A stretch of 64,000 nucleotides of DNA, taken from Thauera humireducens (GTDB lineage: Bacteria; Pseudomonadota; Gammaproteobacteria; Burkholderiales; Rhodocyclaceae). Shown here piece after piece: positions 45,304-54,069 of the stretch. The stretch spans positions 1,798,001-1,862,000 of the forward strand of contig NZ_CP014646.1 of NCBI RefSeq assembly GCF_001051995.2. The letters are read 5' to 3'. Position 1 is the stretch's first letter, and every line of letters starts with the position of its first letter. The notes under the pieces were generated by a model. It was not told the origin of the DNA, did no database searches, and was given only the letters and a program-made list of their open reading frames with translations. The position numbers and the translations under genes were made by a program.

Positions 45304-46518
45304 TCACTTGCCCTGCTTGCCGCTGTTGCCCTCGGGCAACTCCAGCACCCGCTTGGCGATCACGTTCAACTGCACCTCGGACGAGCCGCCGGCGATGGTC
45401 TGCGCGAAGCTGCCCAGCCACGCCTTGGTGAGCGCCAGCTCCTGCGGCTCGAAGGCGTCGCCTTCCCAGCCCAGCGCGCGGTGGCCGAGCACGTCGACCA
45501 GCACCTCGAACTTGTCCTTCTCCTGCTCGGAGTGCACCAGCTTCATGATCGACATCAGCCCGGACACGTTCCTGCGCGCGCGCGCCTCCTCACCCATGCG
45601 CTGAGCGGTGAGGCTGTAGGCCATTTCGTCCATCGCCATCGCGTAGGCGCGCTGGCGCAGCGCGACGTCGGCCGGCGAGGACGCCGCCTGCGCCGGCAGG
45701 TACGTGCCGGCGATCGACAGCAGGTCGAAGTGGGTCGGCAGGCTGAACTCGCCGAACTTCGACATCGCCCTGCGCTCGTGCTGCAGCAGCGCCTTGGCCA
45801 GGGTCCAGCCGCCATTGAGCGGGCCGATCAGCTGGCGCTTGGGCACCTTCACGTTGTCGAAGAAGACCTGGCAGAACGACGACTTGCCGCTGATGAGGTC
45901 GATCGGCCGCGCCTCGATGCCCGGCGAGCTCATGTCCACCACGAGCAGGCTGATGCCCTGCTGCTTGGGCACGTCGGGGTTGGTGCGCACCAGCATGTAC
46001 ATCCAGTCGGACTTGTCGCCGTAGGAGGTCCAGATCTTGGTGCCATTGACCACGAAGTGATCCCCGGCATCGACGGCGCTGGTCTTGAGGCTGGCGAGGT
46101 CGGAACCGGCGTTGGGCTCGGAGAAGCCCTGACACCAGCGGATCTCGCCGCGCGCCATCGGCGGCAGCAGCTCGCGCTTCTGCTCTTCGCTGCCGAACTC
46201 GAGGATCACCGGGCCCAGCATCCAGATGCCGAGGTTGATCTGCGGCGGGCGGCAGCGCAGGCGGCGCAGCTCGGACTCGAGCACCGCGTTCTGCTCCGGT
46301 GTCAGCCCGCCGCCGCCGTACTCGGCCGGCCAGTCGGGGCAGAACCAGCCCTTGTCGCGCATGCGCTCGAACCACAGGCGCTGGTCCTCGGTCTTGAACT
46401 CGACCGTGCGCCCGCCCCACACCAGCTCGCCATCAGGCATCCCGGTGCGCATCGAGGCCGGGCAGTTGGCCTCGAGCCAGGCGCGGGTCTCGCGGCGGAA
46501 ATCTTCGAGGGTGCTCAT
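45304..46518 (-). CDS. Acyl-CoA dehydrogenase, motif-retaining subunit
   Basis: 404-residue acyl-CoA dehydrogenase. FAD/substrate motifs: RWCQGFSEPNAGSDLASLKT near 125-144 and FVVNGTKIWTSYGDKSDWMYMLVRT near 155-180. The C-terminal motif is AGGSSEVQLNVIAKRVLELP. It is encoded between two other acyl-CoA dehydrogenases with gaps of 13 and 19 bases. Probably the FAD-binding catalytic partner of a heteromeric enzyme. Confidence 0.9.
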   Translation of the reverse strand: MSTLEDFRRETRAWLEANCPASMRTGMPDGELVWGGRTVEFKTEDQRLWFERMRDKGWFCPDWPAEYGGGGLTPEQNAVLESELRRLRCRPPQINLGIWMLGPVILEFGSEEQKRELLPPMARGEIRWCQGFSEPNAGSDLASLKTSAVDAGDHFVVNGTKIWTSYGDKSDWMYMLVRTNPDVPKQQGISLLVVDMSSPGIEARPIDLISGKSSFCQVFFDNVKVPKRQLIGPLNGGWTLAKALLQHERRAMSKFGEFSLPTHFDLLSIAGTYLPAQAASSPADVALRQRAYAMAMDEMAYSLTAQRMGEEARARRNVSGLMSIMKLVHSEQEKDKFEVLVDVLGHRALGWEGDAFEPQELALTKAWLGSFAQTIAGGSSEVQLNVIAKRVLELPEGNSGKQGK

Positions 46519-46537
46519 TTCCTGTTCCTGTCGTGGT

Positions 46538-47704
46538 TCAGCGCGAACGCGGCATGCCAAGGCCGAACTGTGCCACCAGTTCGCGCTGGATCTCGTTGGT
46601 ACCGCCGCCGAAGGTCAGCGTGACCGAGGCGCGCACCTCGTATTCCAGCTCGCCGAGCAGGGCCGCGGCCGCCGACCCTTCGCACACCAGGCCGCTGGCG
46701 CCGACGATCTCGGACAGCTTGCGCAGGATATCGACCGCGGACTCCGAACCGTACACCTTGGTCGCCGACGCCAGCGCCACGTCCATGTGGCCGCGCTCGA
46801 GGTCGGCGGCGATGCGGAAGTTGATCAGCCGCATGGCCTCGATCTTCGCGTAGCACTCGGCCAGCAGGCTGCGCACCCAGGCGGCATCGACCGCGCGGCG
46901 GCCGTTCTCGTCCTGGGCCTTGGCCCACAGCAGCACGCGGCGATACAGCGCGACGACCTTGTCCGACCAGGAGCCTAGGCCCAGGCGCTCGTGGTTGAGC
47001 TGGGCGGTGATGAGCTTCCAGCCACCGTTGAGCTCGCCCACCAGCATCTCCTTCGGCACCTTCACGTTGTCGTAGTAGGTGGCGGCAGTGGGGTTGCTGC
47101 AGGTGGGGATGACGGTGTGCGAGAAGCCTTCCGCCCGGGTGTCCAGGATCAGGATGGACACGCCCTTGTGGCGCGGCAGGTTGGGATCGGTGCGCGCGGC
47201 GAGCCAGACGAAGTCGGCGGCCTCGGCGCCCGAGGTCCACAGCTTGTTGCCGTTAACCACGAAGTGGTCGCCTTCAAGCCGCGCACTGGTCTTGAGCGTG
47301 GCGAGGTCGGAGCCCGCCTCCGGCTCGGAATAGCCGATGGCGAACATGATCTCGCCGGCGGCGATGCCGGGCAGGAACTTCTTCTTCTGCAGCTCGGTGC
47401 CCGCCTCCATCAGCGCCGGGCCGACCGTGCTGATGGTGACGAAGGGCAGCGGCGCACCGGCGATGTTGGCTTCCTCGAAGAAGATCAGCTGCTCGGTGGC
47501 GGCATAGCCCTGGCCGCCGTGTTCCTTGGGCCAGCCCACCGCCAGCCAACCGTCCGCGCCCATCTTGCGGATGGTGTTGCGGTACAGCTCGCCGCCTTCC
47601 TTGCCGCGCAGCTCGCTGCGCAGCTCGGGGGTCATCAGGGTCTGGAAGTAGTCGCGCACCTTCAGGCGCAGCGCGTGTTGTTCCGGGGTCAGATCGACGA
47701 ACAT
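46538..47704 (-). CDS. Acyl-CoA dehydrogenase, motif-retaining subunit
   Basis: 388-residue acyl-CoA dehydrogenase with GYSEPEAGSDLATLKT near 120-135, FVVNGNKLWTSGAEAADFVWLAART near 145-170 and the C-terminal GGGTNEIQRELVAQFGLGMP. It follows the Ltp2-like thiolase gene by 17 bases. It could pair with the degenerate subunit at 49311 or 44136. Confidence 0.9.
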   Translation of the reverse strand: MFVDLTPEQHALRLKVRDYFQTLMTPELRSELRGKEGGELYRNTIRKMGADGWLAVGWPKEHGGQGYAATEQLIFFEEANIAGAPLPFVTISTVGPALMEAGTELQKKKFLPGIAAGEIMFAIGYSEPEAGSDLATLKTSARLEGDHFVVNGNKLWTSGAEAADFVWLAARTDPNLPRHKGVSILILDTRAEGFSHTVIPTCSNPTAATYYDNVKVPKEMLVGELNGGWKLITAQLNHERLGLGSWSDKVVALYRRVLLWAKAQDENGRRAVDAAWVRSLLAECYAKIEAMRLINFRIAADLERGHMDVALASATKVYGSESAVDILRKLSEIVGASGLVCEGSAAAALLGELEYEVRASVTLTFGGGTNEIQRELVAQFGLGMPRSR

Positions 47705-47721
47705 CGTTCGTTCTCCTTCGC

Positions 47722-48900
47722 TCAGGCGACGCCGAGGATGAGGCCGCTGGTCGGCACGCCGGTGCCGGCGGTGACCAGCACGTTTTCGACATCGGCCACC
47801 TGGTTGGCGGCCGTGCCGCGCACCTGGCGCACCGCCTCGGCGACGCCGTTCATGCCGTGGATGTAGGCCTCGCCCAGCTGGCCACCGTGGGTGTTGATCG
47901 GCAGCTTGCCGCCGCGGGCGTGCTCGCCGGCACGGATGAAGTCCTTGGCCTCGCCGCGCTTGCAGAAGCCGAACTCTTCCAGCTGCGGCAGTACGAAGGG
48001 GGTGAAGTGGTCGTAGATCACCGCGGTCTGGAAGGCGTCGGGGCCGAGGCCGGACTGGGCGTAGAGCTCCTTCGCCACCACGCCCATCTCCGGCAGGCCG
48101 GTGATGTCGTCGCGGTAGTAGGAGGTCATGCTCTGCTGACCTTCGGTGATGCCCTGCGAGCCGGCCTTGATGATGACCGGCTTCTGCTTGAGGTCGCGGG
48201 CGCGCTCGGCCGAGGTGATGACCATCGCCACCGCGCCGTCGGACTCCTGGCAGCAGTCGAGCAGGCGCAGCGGTTCGGCGATCCACTTCGAGGCCTGGTG
48301 CTCTGCCAGCGTGATCGGCTTGCCGTAGAAGAAGGCCGCCGGGTTGGTGGCGGCGAAGTCGCGCACGGCGACCGACACGCGGCCGAAGTCCTCGCTGGTG
48401 GCGCCGTATTCGTGCATGTAACGCTGGGCGAACATGCCCACCCAGGCCGCCGGAGTGTGAAAGCCGTAGGGCATGTACCAGCCGTAGTTTACGTTCTCGA
48501 AAATCGGCGTGTCGCCAAAGCCATAGGTGCCGGTGCCGAAGCGATACCACGAACGCTCGTTCATGGCGCGGAACACCACCACCACCTTGGCCAGCCCGGT
48601 GGCCACCGCCATCGCCGCGTGCACCACCGGAGCGCAAGCGGCGCCGCCGCCGTGCGGGATCTGGGAGAAGAACTTGACGTTCTTGCAGCCGAGCAGGCGC
48701 GCGATCTCGTAGTCGGGCACCTTGTCCATGGTGTAGGACGAGAAGCCTTCGACCTCGGACGGGTCGATGCCGGCGTCGGCCAGCGCGGCCAGGGTGGATT
48801 CCATCGCCAGGCGCAGCTCGGTGCGGCCGGAGTTCTTGGAGAATTCGGTCGCGCCCAGGCCAACGATGGCAGCGCGGCCGGAAAGGGACATATCCGTCAT
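47722..48900 (-). CDS. Thiolase-fold lipid-transfer protein (Ltp2-like aldolase)
   Basis: About 392 residues of the SCP-x/Ltp2 group: AAIVGLGATEFSKNSGRTELRLAMESTLAAL near the N-terminus, PHGGGAACAPVVHAAMAVATGLA near 82-104 and PINTHGGQLGEAYIHGMNGVAEAVRQVRG near 340-368. In actinobacterial sterol degradation Ltp2 with a DUF35 partner performs the retro-aldol step that releases propionyl-CoA. Here a MaoC gene and a MaoC-DUF35 gene are in the same operon. I chose ATG 48900; an upstream ATG at 48918 is possible. Confidence 0.88.
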   Translation of the reverse strand: MTDMSLSGRAAIVGLGATEFSKNSGRTELRLAMESTLAALADAGIDPSEVEGFSSYTMDKVPDYEIARLLGCKNVKFFSQIPHGGGAACAPVVHAAMAVATGLAKVVVVFRAMNERSWYRFGTGTYGFGDTPIFENVNYGWYMPYGFHTPAAWVGMFAQRYMHEYGATSEDFGRVSVAVRDFAATNPAAFFYGKPITLAEHQASKWIAEPLRLLDCCQESDGAVAMVITSAERARDLKQKPVIIKAGSQGITEGQQSMTSYYRDDITGLPEMGVVAKELYAQSGLGPDAFQTAVIYDHFTPFVLPQLEEFGFCKRGEAKDFIRAGEHARGGKLPINTHGGQLGEAYIHGMNGVAEAVRQVRGTAANQVADVENVLVTAGTGVPTSGLILGVA

Positions 48901-48919
48901 GAGTTCGGTTCTCCGCATG

Positions 48920-49339
48920 TCAGGGCAGCACCAGCGTGGCCGTGCCGGTCACGTGGCTGCCCATCGAGTTCTTGCCCTTGAGCGCGACTTCCACCTCGCG
49001 GCTGGCCGCGTCGGTGCGGACGACCTCGCCGCTGAAGGTCATGGTGTCGCCCGGGTAGTTGGGCGCGCCGAGCTTGATCTTGAGATCCTTGAAGCGCGCC
49101 GCCGGACCGGCCCAGCCTTCGACGAAGCGCTGGGAGAGGCCGCTGGTGGTGAGGATGTTCATGAACACGTGCGGCGAGCCGAGCTGCTGTGCGGCTTCCA
49201 TGTCGTGGTGGCCGGGGAAGTAGTCGCGGGTGGCGATCGCCGCCGAGGCGATCAGCGTCGTCGTGATCGGGATCGCCAGCTCCGGCAGCGCCTCGCCGGG
49301 GCGCACGTCGTCAAAGCGCTTGCTGTTCTTCGAGGTCAT
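48920..49339 (-). CDS. MaoC-like hydratase subunit (ChsH1-like)
   Basis: 139-residue single hot-dog MaoC domain. The conserved DYFPGHHDMEAAQQLGSPHVFMNILTT near 38-64 includes the Asp/His pair used by enoyl-CoA hydratases, though the usual spacing is altered (D-Y-F-P-G-H-H-D). It starts inside the 3' end of the preceding acyl-CoA dehydrogenase gene (29-base overlap). It would form a heteromer with the MaoC-DUF35 protein at 50455, like ChsH1-ChsH2. Confidence 0.85.
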   Translation of the reverse strand: MTSKNSKRFDDVRPGEALPELAIPITTTLIASAAIATRDYFPGHHDMEAAQQLGSPHVFMNILTTSGLSQRFVEGWAGPAARFKDLKIKLGAPNYPGDTMTFSGEVVRTDAASREVEVALKGKNSMGSHVTGTATLVLP

Positions 49340-50444
49340 ATTTCCATCCCAGCTTGTCGTTGTTGGCGAGCCAGTCGCCGAGTCGTTCGAGCGTGGCGGC
49401 GCTGCCGCCCAGGGTGATGCCGATCGCGCGGCTCCAGTAGAGGTAGCGGTGGATCGGATAGGTCAGATCGACGCCGATGCCGCCATGCACGTGCTGAGCC
49501 TTGTGGCCTACGAGGTGGCCGCATTCGTTGGCGAGGTACTTGACCGCCAGCGCCTCGGACGGCGACGGCAGGCCGGCGTCCAGGCGATACACGAGCTGCC
49601 ACAGCGCGGAGCGCAGCGCCTCGATCGCGATGTGGGCGTCGGCCATGCTCATCTGCACCGCCTGGAAGGTGGCGATGGCGCGGTCGAACTGGCGACGGTC
49701 GTTGATGTACGCAACCGTGCGGCGCACCTGCTCGGTGCTCACGCCCAGTTGCAGCGCGGCCAGCGCGGCGATGGCGCGCTGCTCCAGCCAGGACAGCGCC
49801 GCCTCGGGCAGCACTGCGTCCGCAGGCAGGCGGTGGGCCTTGAAGCCCAGGTCGGCCACCGCCTCGCGGTGGGTGAACACACCCGCGACCTTGTCGATGC
49901 CGGCGGCGCGCAGATCCACCGACACCAGCCGGGGGCCGTCGTCAGTGTCGGCCAGCAGCAAGGCGCGGCACACCTCGGCACCCAGCGCCACGGCGGCCAC
50001 CTTGCCGTCGAGCACCCAGCCGTCGCCGTCGCGGCGCGCCTTGAGCGCAACGCCATGGGCCGATGCCGCGGCATCGAGCGACAGCGTGATCAGCAGCTTG
50101 CCTTCGGCTGCGGCGGCAGCGATCCCGGCGCCGCTGTCACCACCGAAGCGCGCCAGCGTGGCAGCGCCAAGCTGGTGGCGCCACAGCGGCACATGGCCGA
50201 GGCCGCGCCCCTGGGCTTCGAGCACCAGCATCAGCTCGGTCATGCCCAGGCCGCTACCGCCCGCGTCTTCCGGAATCGCCAGCGCATGCAGGCCGGTCTC
50301 GACGCACTGCTTCCACAGGTCGGCCATGAAGGGCTCGCCCGCGGTGTCGAAGGCGCGCAGGCGGTCGTCGGTGCACAGGTCGCCGAACAGGCTGCCCGCC
50401 ATGTCGGCGATGGCGCGCTGATCGTCAGTCAGTTGGAAATCCAT
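49311..50444 (-). CDS. Acyl-CoA dehydrogenase, probable non-catalytic-type subunit
   Basis: 377-residue acyl-CoA dehydrogenase (DFQLTDDQRAIADMAGSLFGDLC at the N-terminus; QHVHGGIGVDLTYPIHRYLYWSRA near 325-348). The middle FAD region (LITLSLDAAASAHGVALKAR) is poor and the C-terminal motif is GGSAATLERLG, lacking the E-I-Q core. AGGAG seven bases before the ATG. Likely half of a heteromeric acyl-CoA dehydrogenase. Confidence 0.86.
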   Translation of the reverse strand: MDFQLTDDQRAIADMAGSLFGDLCTDDRLRAFDTAGEPFMADLWKQCVETGLHALAIPEDAGGSGLGMTELMLVLEAQGRGLGHVPLWRHQLGAATLARFGGDSGAGIAAAAAEGKLLITLSLDAAASAHGVALKARRDGDGWVLDGKVAAVALGAEVCRALLLADTDDGPRLVSVDLRAAGIDKVAGVFTHREAVADLGFKAHRLPADAVLPEAALSWLEQRAIAALAALQLGVSTEQVRRTVAYINDRRQFDRAIATFQAVQMSMADAHIAIEALRSALWQLVYRLDAGLPSPSEALAVKYLANECGHLVGHKAQHVHGGIGVDLTYPIHRYLYWSRAIGITLGGSAATLERLGDWLANNDKLGWKYDLEEQQAL

Positions 50445-50454
50445 GTTCGTCTCC

Positions 50455-51432
50455 TCAGGCCGCAACCGGCCGGAACATCGGCAGGGTCAGTTCGCCGTCG
50501 TCGAAGGACTGGAACTCGACCTGCACGCGCTGACCGATCTGGATCTCGTCACGCTTGACGCCCACCAGGCCAGCGATCAGGCGCACGCCCTCGTCGAGTT
50601 CGATGAGGCCGATCGGGTTGGGATGCTCGAACGGCGGCACCTCGGGGTAGTGCATGACGACGAAGGAATAGATGCTGCCCTTGCCCGATGCCTCGACCGT
50701 GTCCCAGTCGAAGGAATGGCACTTGATGCACACCGGCGCCGGCGGATGGCGCAGCGTGCTGCAGCAGGTGCAGCGCTGGATCAGCAGCTTGCCGGCTTCG
50801 GCGCCTTCCCAGAAGAAGCGGGTGTCGTCGCTGACGCCCGGCTTGGGACGCTTGAACTTGGGCACCGCGGGTGCCGCACCCTTCTCCACCGGCTTGGGCA
50901 CGTTGGCGGGACGGAACTTGAACACGCGGAACAGCAGCTGGCCGACCTTCTCGTCACCCTCGGGCTTCTGCGAGAAGAAGCTCATGATCAGCGTGACGAA
51001 GTAGCCCGTGCCGAGCGCGGTGGTCTTCTCCTCGCCGATCGCATCCAGGCGGGTGGTGTAGTAGAGCTTCTCGCCCAGCTTCACGTAGCGCTCGAAGTGG
51101 AGGTCGGAATTCACCGCCACCACCGAAGGCAAGCCATGCGCCTCCATGGTCTTGAGCACTTCGTAAGGGTTCTCGTCGGTCGATCCCGGCGCGTAGTTGT
51201 TCATGTGCAGGCCTTCGAGACACCAGGCCTGCAGCATCGCCGGCGGCGCCACGATGCCACCGAACTCCGTGGTCGCGGCATAATCCGCGTCGGTGTAGAG
51301 CGGGTTGTCGACGCCCATCACCTCGCACCACTGCCGGATCATCGGCGCGTTGACCTCGTCCCAGGCGTAGACGCGACCGTACTCGCGACCCACCTTGGCA
51401 CGCACTTCGGACATCCATTCCTGTTCAGCCAA
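50455..51432 (-). CDS. MaoC - DUF35 fusion protein (ChsH2-like)
   Basis: 325 residues. The N-terminal MaoC-like hot-dog domain is near 10-170 (VYAWDEVNAPMIRQWCEVMGVDNPLYTD...FGGIVAPPAMLQAW). The C-terminal DUF35 is near 200-325: zinc ribbon CTCCSTLRHPPAPVCIKC near 222-239, then an OB-fold (GSIYSFVVMHYPEVP...). The order matches ChsH2 of sterol degraders and is opposite to the protein at 2771-3727. First gene of the ten-gene leftward operon, and its promoter region holds motif copies 9 and 10. Confidence 0.9.
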   Translation of the reverse strand: MAEQEWMSEVRAKVGREYGRVYAWDEVNAPMIRQWCEVMGVDNPLYTDADYAATTEFGGIVAPPAMLQAWCLEGLHMNNYAPGSTDENPYEVLKTMEAHGLPSVVAVNSDLHFERYVKLGEKLYYTTRLDAIGEEKTTALGTGYFVTLIMSFFSQKPEGDEKVGQLLFRVFKFRPANVPKPVEKGAAPAVPKFKRPKPGVSDDTRFFWEGAEAGKLLIQRCTCCSTLRHPPAPVCIKCHSFDWDTVEASGKGSIYSFVVMHYPEVPPFEHPNPIGLIELDEGVRLIAGLVGVKRDEIQIGQRVQVEFQSFDDGELTLPMFRPVAA

Positions 51433-51576
51433 GTTCGTCTCCTGCGGTTGTGTGAGGCGCCGTCTTCAAGCTGCCGCCCCTGCTGGACCCTGCTGCGAGC
51501 GGCACCACCATATTGGCGGCACACCCTTTTCGCAGCGCTTGCAGCGAGTCTAAGAGCAGGACCGACCACGGCACTT

Positions 51577-51592
51577 CGTCTGAACGGACGAT
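51577..51592 (+). promoter_or_regulatory. Repeated 16-bp motif, copy 9
   Basis: CGTCTGAACGGACGAT, in the divergent region between the MaoC-DUF35 operon (144 bases away) and the MFS gene (149 bases). Identical to copies 5 and 11. Confidence 0.75.
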
Positions 51593-51643
51593 GGACAAGG
51601 CGGCCGAACCTCGACATTCGGCGCGGTTTTACGAGCCCGATTT

Positions 51644-51659
51644 AGTCCCATCGGACGAT
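51644..51659 (+). promoter_or_regulatory. Repeated 16-bp motif, copy 10
   Basis: AGTCCCATCGGACGAT, 82 bases before the MFS ATG at 51742. It overlaps an upstream in-frame ATG (51658), which argues against that longer start. Confidence 0.65.
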
Positions 51660-51741
51660 GTGCCCCCACCCCTCGGGCATGAACATCCGCCGACACAAAA
51701 AGGCGGCGCGCGCCCGCATGCGCTGCATCCGGAGACAGCCA

Positions 51742-53322
51742 ATGGATTCACGCACCGACACGCGCACGGCCTGGGCCGTGTATGCCGCCCTGTTGTTCGG
51801 CACCTTCATCACCATCGAGGCCGCCGCCTTCCAGGCACCCGCGCTACCGAGCGTGACCCGGCATTTCGGCATTCCGGTGAACATGTCGGCGCTGATCCTG
51901 ATCCTGTATTCGCTGGCGCTGACCGTGTTCGCCCCGATCATGGGCCGCCTGGGCGACCAGCACGGGCGCAAACGGGTCATCACGATCGGCATGCTGGTGT
52001 TCGCTGCGTCGGAGTTCGCCGCCGCCTGGGCGCCCAACTTCTGGTTCTTCCTCGGCGCCCGCTTCGTCCAGGGCCTGGGCGCGGCATGCATCCTGCCGGG
52101 CGTGTTCGCCTACGCCACCCACCTCTTTCCCGACAACAAGCGCGGCCTGGCGCTGGGCATCCTCGCCTTCACGATGACCTTCGGCGCCGCCTCGGGCGGC
52201 CTGCTCGGCGGCCTGCTGATCGATCGCCTGGGCTGGCCCAGCGTGTACTGGATCAGCGGCGCGCTCACGCTGATCGGCCTCGTGCCGGTGCGCATGCTGG
52301 TGCCCGAGATCGCCCCGGCCAAAAACCAAGCCGCCTTCGACTACACCGGCGCGATGCTGCTGTTCGCCGTCATCGCCTCGCTGCTGTCGCTGCCCACCTG
52401 GGCGACCAACTTCGGCAAGGAATCGCCCATCACCTGGGCCATCGTGGTCGTCGGCATCAGCGCGCTGATCGTGCTGTGGCGGCACAGCAAGCGTATGGCC
52501 AACCCGGTGATCGACCTCGGCATCCTGGCGCGCGGCACCTTCGCCACGCCCTCGGCGATCTACTGGCTGCACATGATCTTCTCCAGCGGCGTTGTCTATT
52601 CGCTGGCCTTCTTCATCAACAGCCGCCCGGGAGGCACGGCAGCGCAGTTCGGCTTCGTCACCCTCTTCCTCTACGGCAGCGGGCTCATCAGCTCGCCGAT
52701 CGCGGGCAAGCTGGTCGACCGCATCGAACCGCGCGTGCTGGTCATCATCGCCATGCTCGCCAGCCTGGGCGGCACCCTGCTCTTCCTCAACATCGACGTC
52801 ACCACGCCGCTGTGGATGGTGATCGCCGTGGCCTGCATCATGGGCCTGTCGATCGGCTGCAACACCCCGGCGATCATGAAGCTGGCGCTGGGCGCGGTGC
52901 CCGCCAAGGACATGGGCGCGGGCAGCGGCCTCTTCAGCATGTTCCGCGACCTCGGCAGCCCCACCGGCTCGTCGCTGTCGCTCGCGGTGTTCGGCGCCAG
53001 CCTGGCCTACGCCACGCAGGACGCGATCCTGCGCCAGATCGCAGCGCTCGATCTCCCGTCGACCTCGGTGGAGGCCCTCGCCCGCGCCGCCAGCAGCCGC
53101 GCACGCGAACTGCCCGCCGAAGTCGCCACCCGCCTGGGCGAGGCTGGGCTGTCGGCCGACGCCGTGCTCGCCGAAGCCAACATCGCCGGCCTGAACACCG
53201 CCCTCACCAACGTGGGCTACATGCTGCTCGGCCTCATCGGGCTGGCGCTGGTCCTGAGCCTGCGTCTGGCGCGCACGCGCGCGGCGGCGGTAACGGGGGA
53301 AGCGCAGGCACGGGTGGGTTGA
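51742..53322 (+). CDS. MFS transporter (DHA2/EmrB-like)
   Basis: 526-residue major facilitator with fourteen or so membrane segments. IMGRLGDQHGRKRVITIG near 63-80 is the MFS loop motif; GARFVQGLGAACILPGVFAYATHLFP near 100-125 is the DHA2 motif. A soluble stretch near 450-500 (AALDLPSTSVEALARAASSRARELP) separates the last two helices. ATG 51742 has GGAGA eight bases upstream. Divergent from the beta-oxidation operon; it probably carries the substrate or exports an intermediate. Confidence 0.87.
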   Translation: MDSRTDTRTAWAVYAALLFGTFITIEAAAFQAPALPSVTRHFGIPVNMSALILILYSLALTVFAPIMGRLGDQHGRKRVITIGMLVFAASEFAAAWAPNFWFFLGARFVQGLGAACILPGVFAYATHLFPDNKRGLALGILAFTMTFGAASGGLLGGLLIDRLGWPSVYWISGALTLIGLVPVRMLVPEIAPAKNQAAFDYTGAMLLFAVIASLLSLPTWATNFGKESPITWAIVVVGISALIVLWRHSKRMANPVIDLGILARGTFATPSAIYWLHMIFSSGVVYSLAFFINSRPGGTAAQFGFVTLFLYGSGLISSPIAGKLVDRIEPRVLVIIAMLASLGGTLLFLNIDVTTPLWMVIAVACIMGLSIGCNTPAIMKLALGAVPAKDMGAGSGLFSMFRDLGSPTGSSLSLAVFGASLAYATQDAILRQIAALDLPSTSVEALARAASSRARELPAEVATRLGEAGLSADAVLAEANIAGLNTALTNVGYMLLGLIGLALVLSLRLARTRAAAVTGEAQARVG

Positions 53323-53385
53323 GGGGGGGTGCTTGGGAAATGCCCGGTCAAGCGACGTCGCGGCGCGCGCCGCCGGACCAGAGAC

Positions 53386-54069
53386 TCAGGCGCCGGAAAG
53401 CGGCTTTCCGTCGTGGGTGATACTCAGGATACCGTCGGTCGTGAAGTTGAGCGCGATGCTGTCGTAGTGACGATTTGCGGAGAATAGGTAGTGGTACTTC
53501 GCGACAACAGCGTCGATCTGGGTCTGCGATGTGGCCGCCGCGTATTCGCGTTGGAAGGGAATGGACTTGTTCATCTCAACTACATGCGACGTCAGCGCTG
53601 AAGTCGTGCGTAAGGCCCGTTCCATCGCCGGATTGTCTTTCAGCGCCTGTTTGAACTCCGCCGCATAGGGGTAATCAGCCGGCAGTTCGATCTGCCCCAT
53701 GCTGTCGTATGTCATGCTCGCTGGTGGCGTCGGGATGCCCTTGTCGGCCAGGAAACCCGGCATCTGCGCCGAAAGGTAGTTCGACAGGGCTTCGATGTTC
53801 TTCTGGCTCGGAAGCAGTAGCGGCACGGCATCCAGATCCACGCCATCACTGCCCTGTGGCGCGAAGTAGGACTCGATGTCGAGATCCATCCTGCCTTTCG
53901 TGGTGTCGAATGCGGTCTTGACGTTGTTGACCGCGGAAACTGCAGGCTTGGCCTGGTTCTCGACACTCGCATAGAGATCGCGTGCAGCCTGAGAGATGCT
54001 GACCGTGTCGGCAGTATTTGCCGGCGACGCGTCACACCGATTCGCATCGCCGTGCTCTCTGATCTTCAC
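53386..54069 (-). CDS. Hypothetical protein, probably truncated at the N-terminus
   Basis: About 227 residues, no signal peptide. NTADTVSISQAARDLYASVEN near the N-terminus resembles the start region of many flagellum-associated or secreted hypotheticals, where further residues usually precede it. Here the upstream part only reads antisense through the phosphoesterase gene, with a GTG at 54069 or TTG at 54111 as possible starts. Codon use and GC are lower than in the neighbours. Function unknown. Confidence 0.55.
   Translation of the reverse strand: MKIREHGDANRCDASPANTADTVSISQAARDLYASVENQAKPAVSAVNNVKTAFDTTKGRMDLDIESYFAPQGSDGVDLDAVPLLLPSQKNIEALSNYLSAQMPGFLADKGIPTPPASMTYDSMGQIELPADYPYAAEFKQALKDNPAMERALRTTSALTSHVVEMNKSIPFQREYAAATSQTQIDAVVAKYHYLFSANRHYDSIALNFTTDGILSITHDGKPLSGA

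Noticed and set aside
43290..45431. Plus-strand open frame of 713 codons
   Set aside because: Antisense to the SDR and acyl-CoA dehydrogenase genes; low-complexity Arg/Ala/His-rich product.
51658..51741. Longer start for the MFS gene at 51742
   Set aside because: The extension is Arg-rich and not membrane-like, and the ATG overlaps motif copy 10. A good ribosome site precedes 51742.
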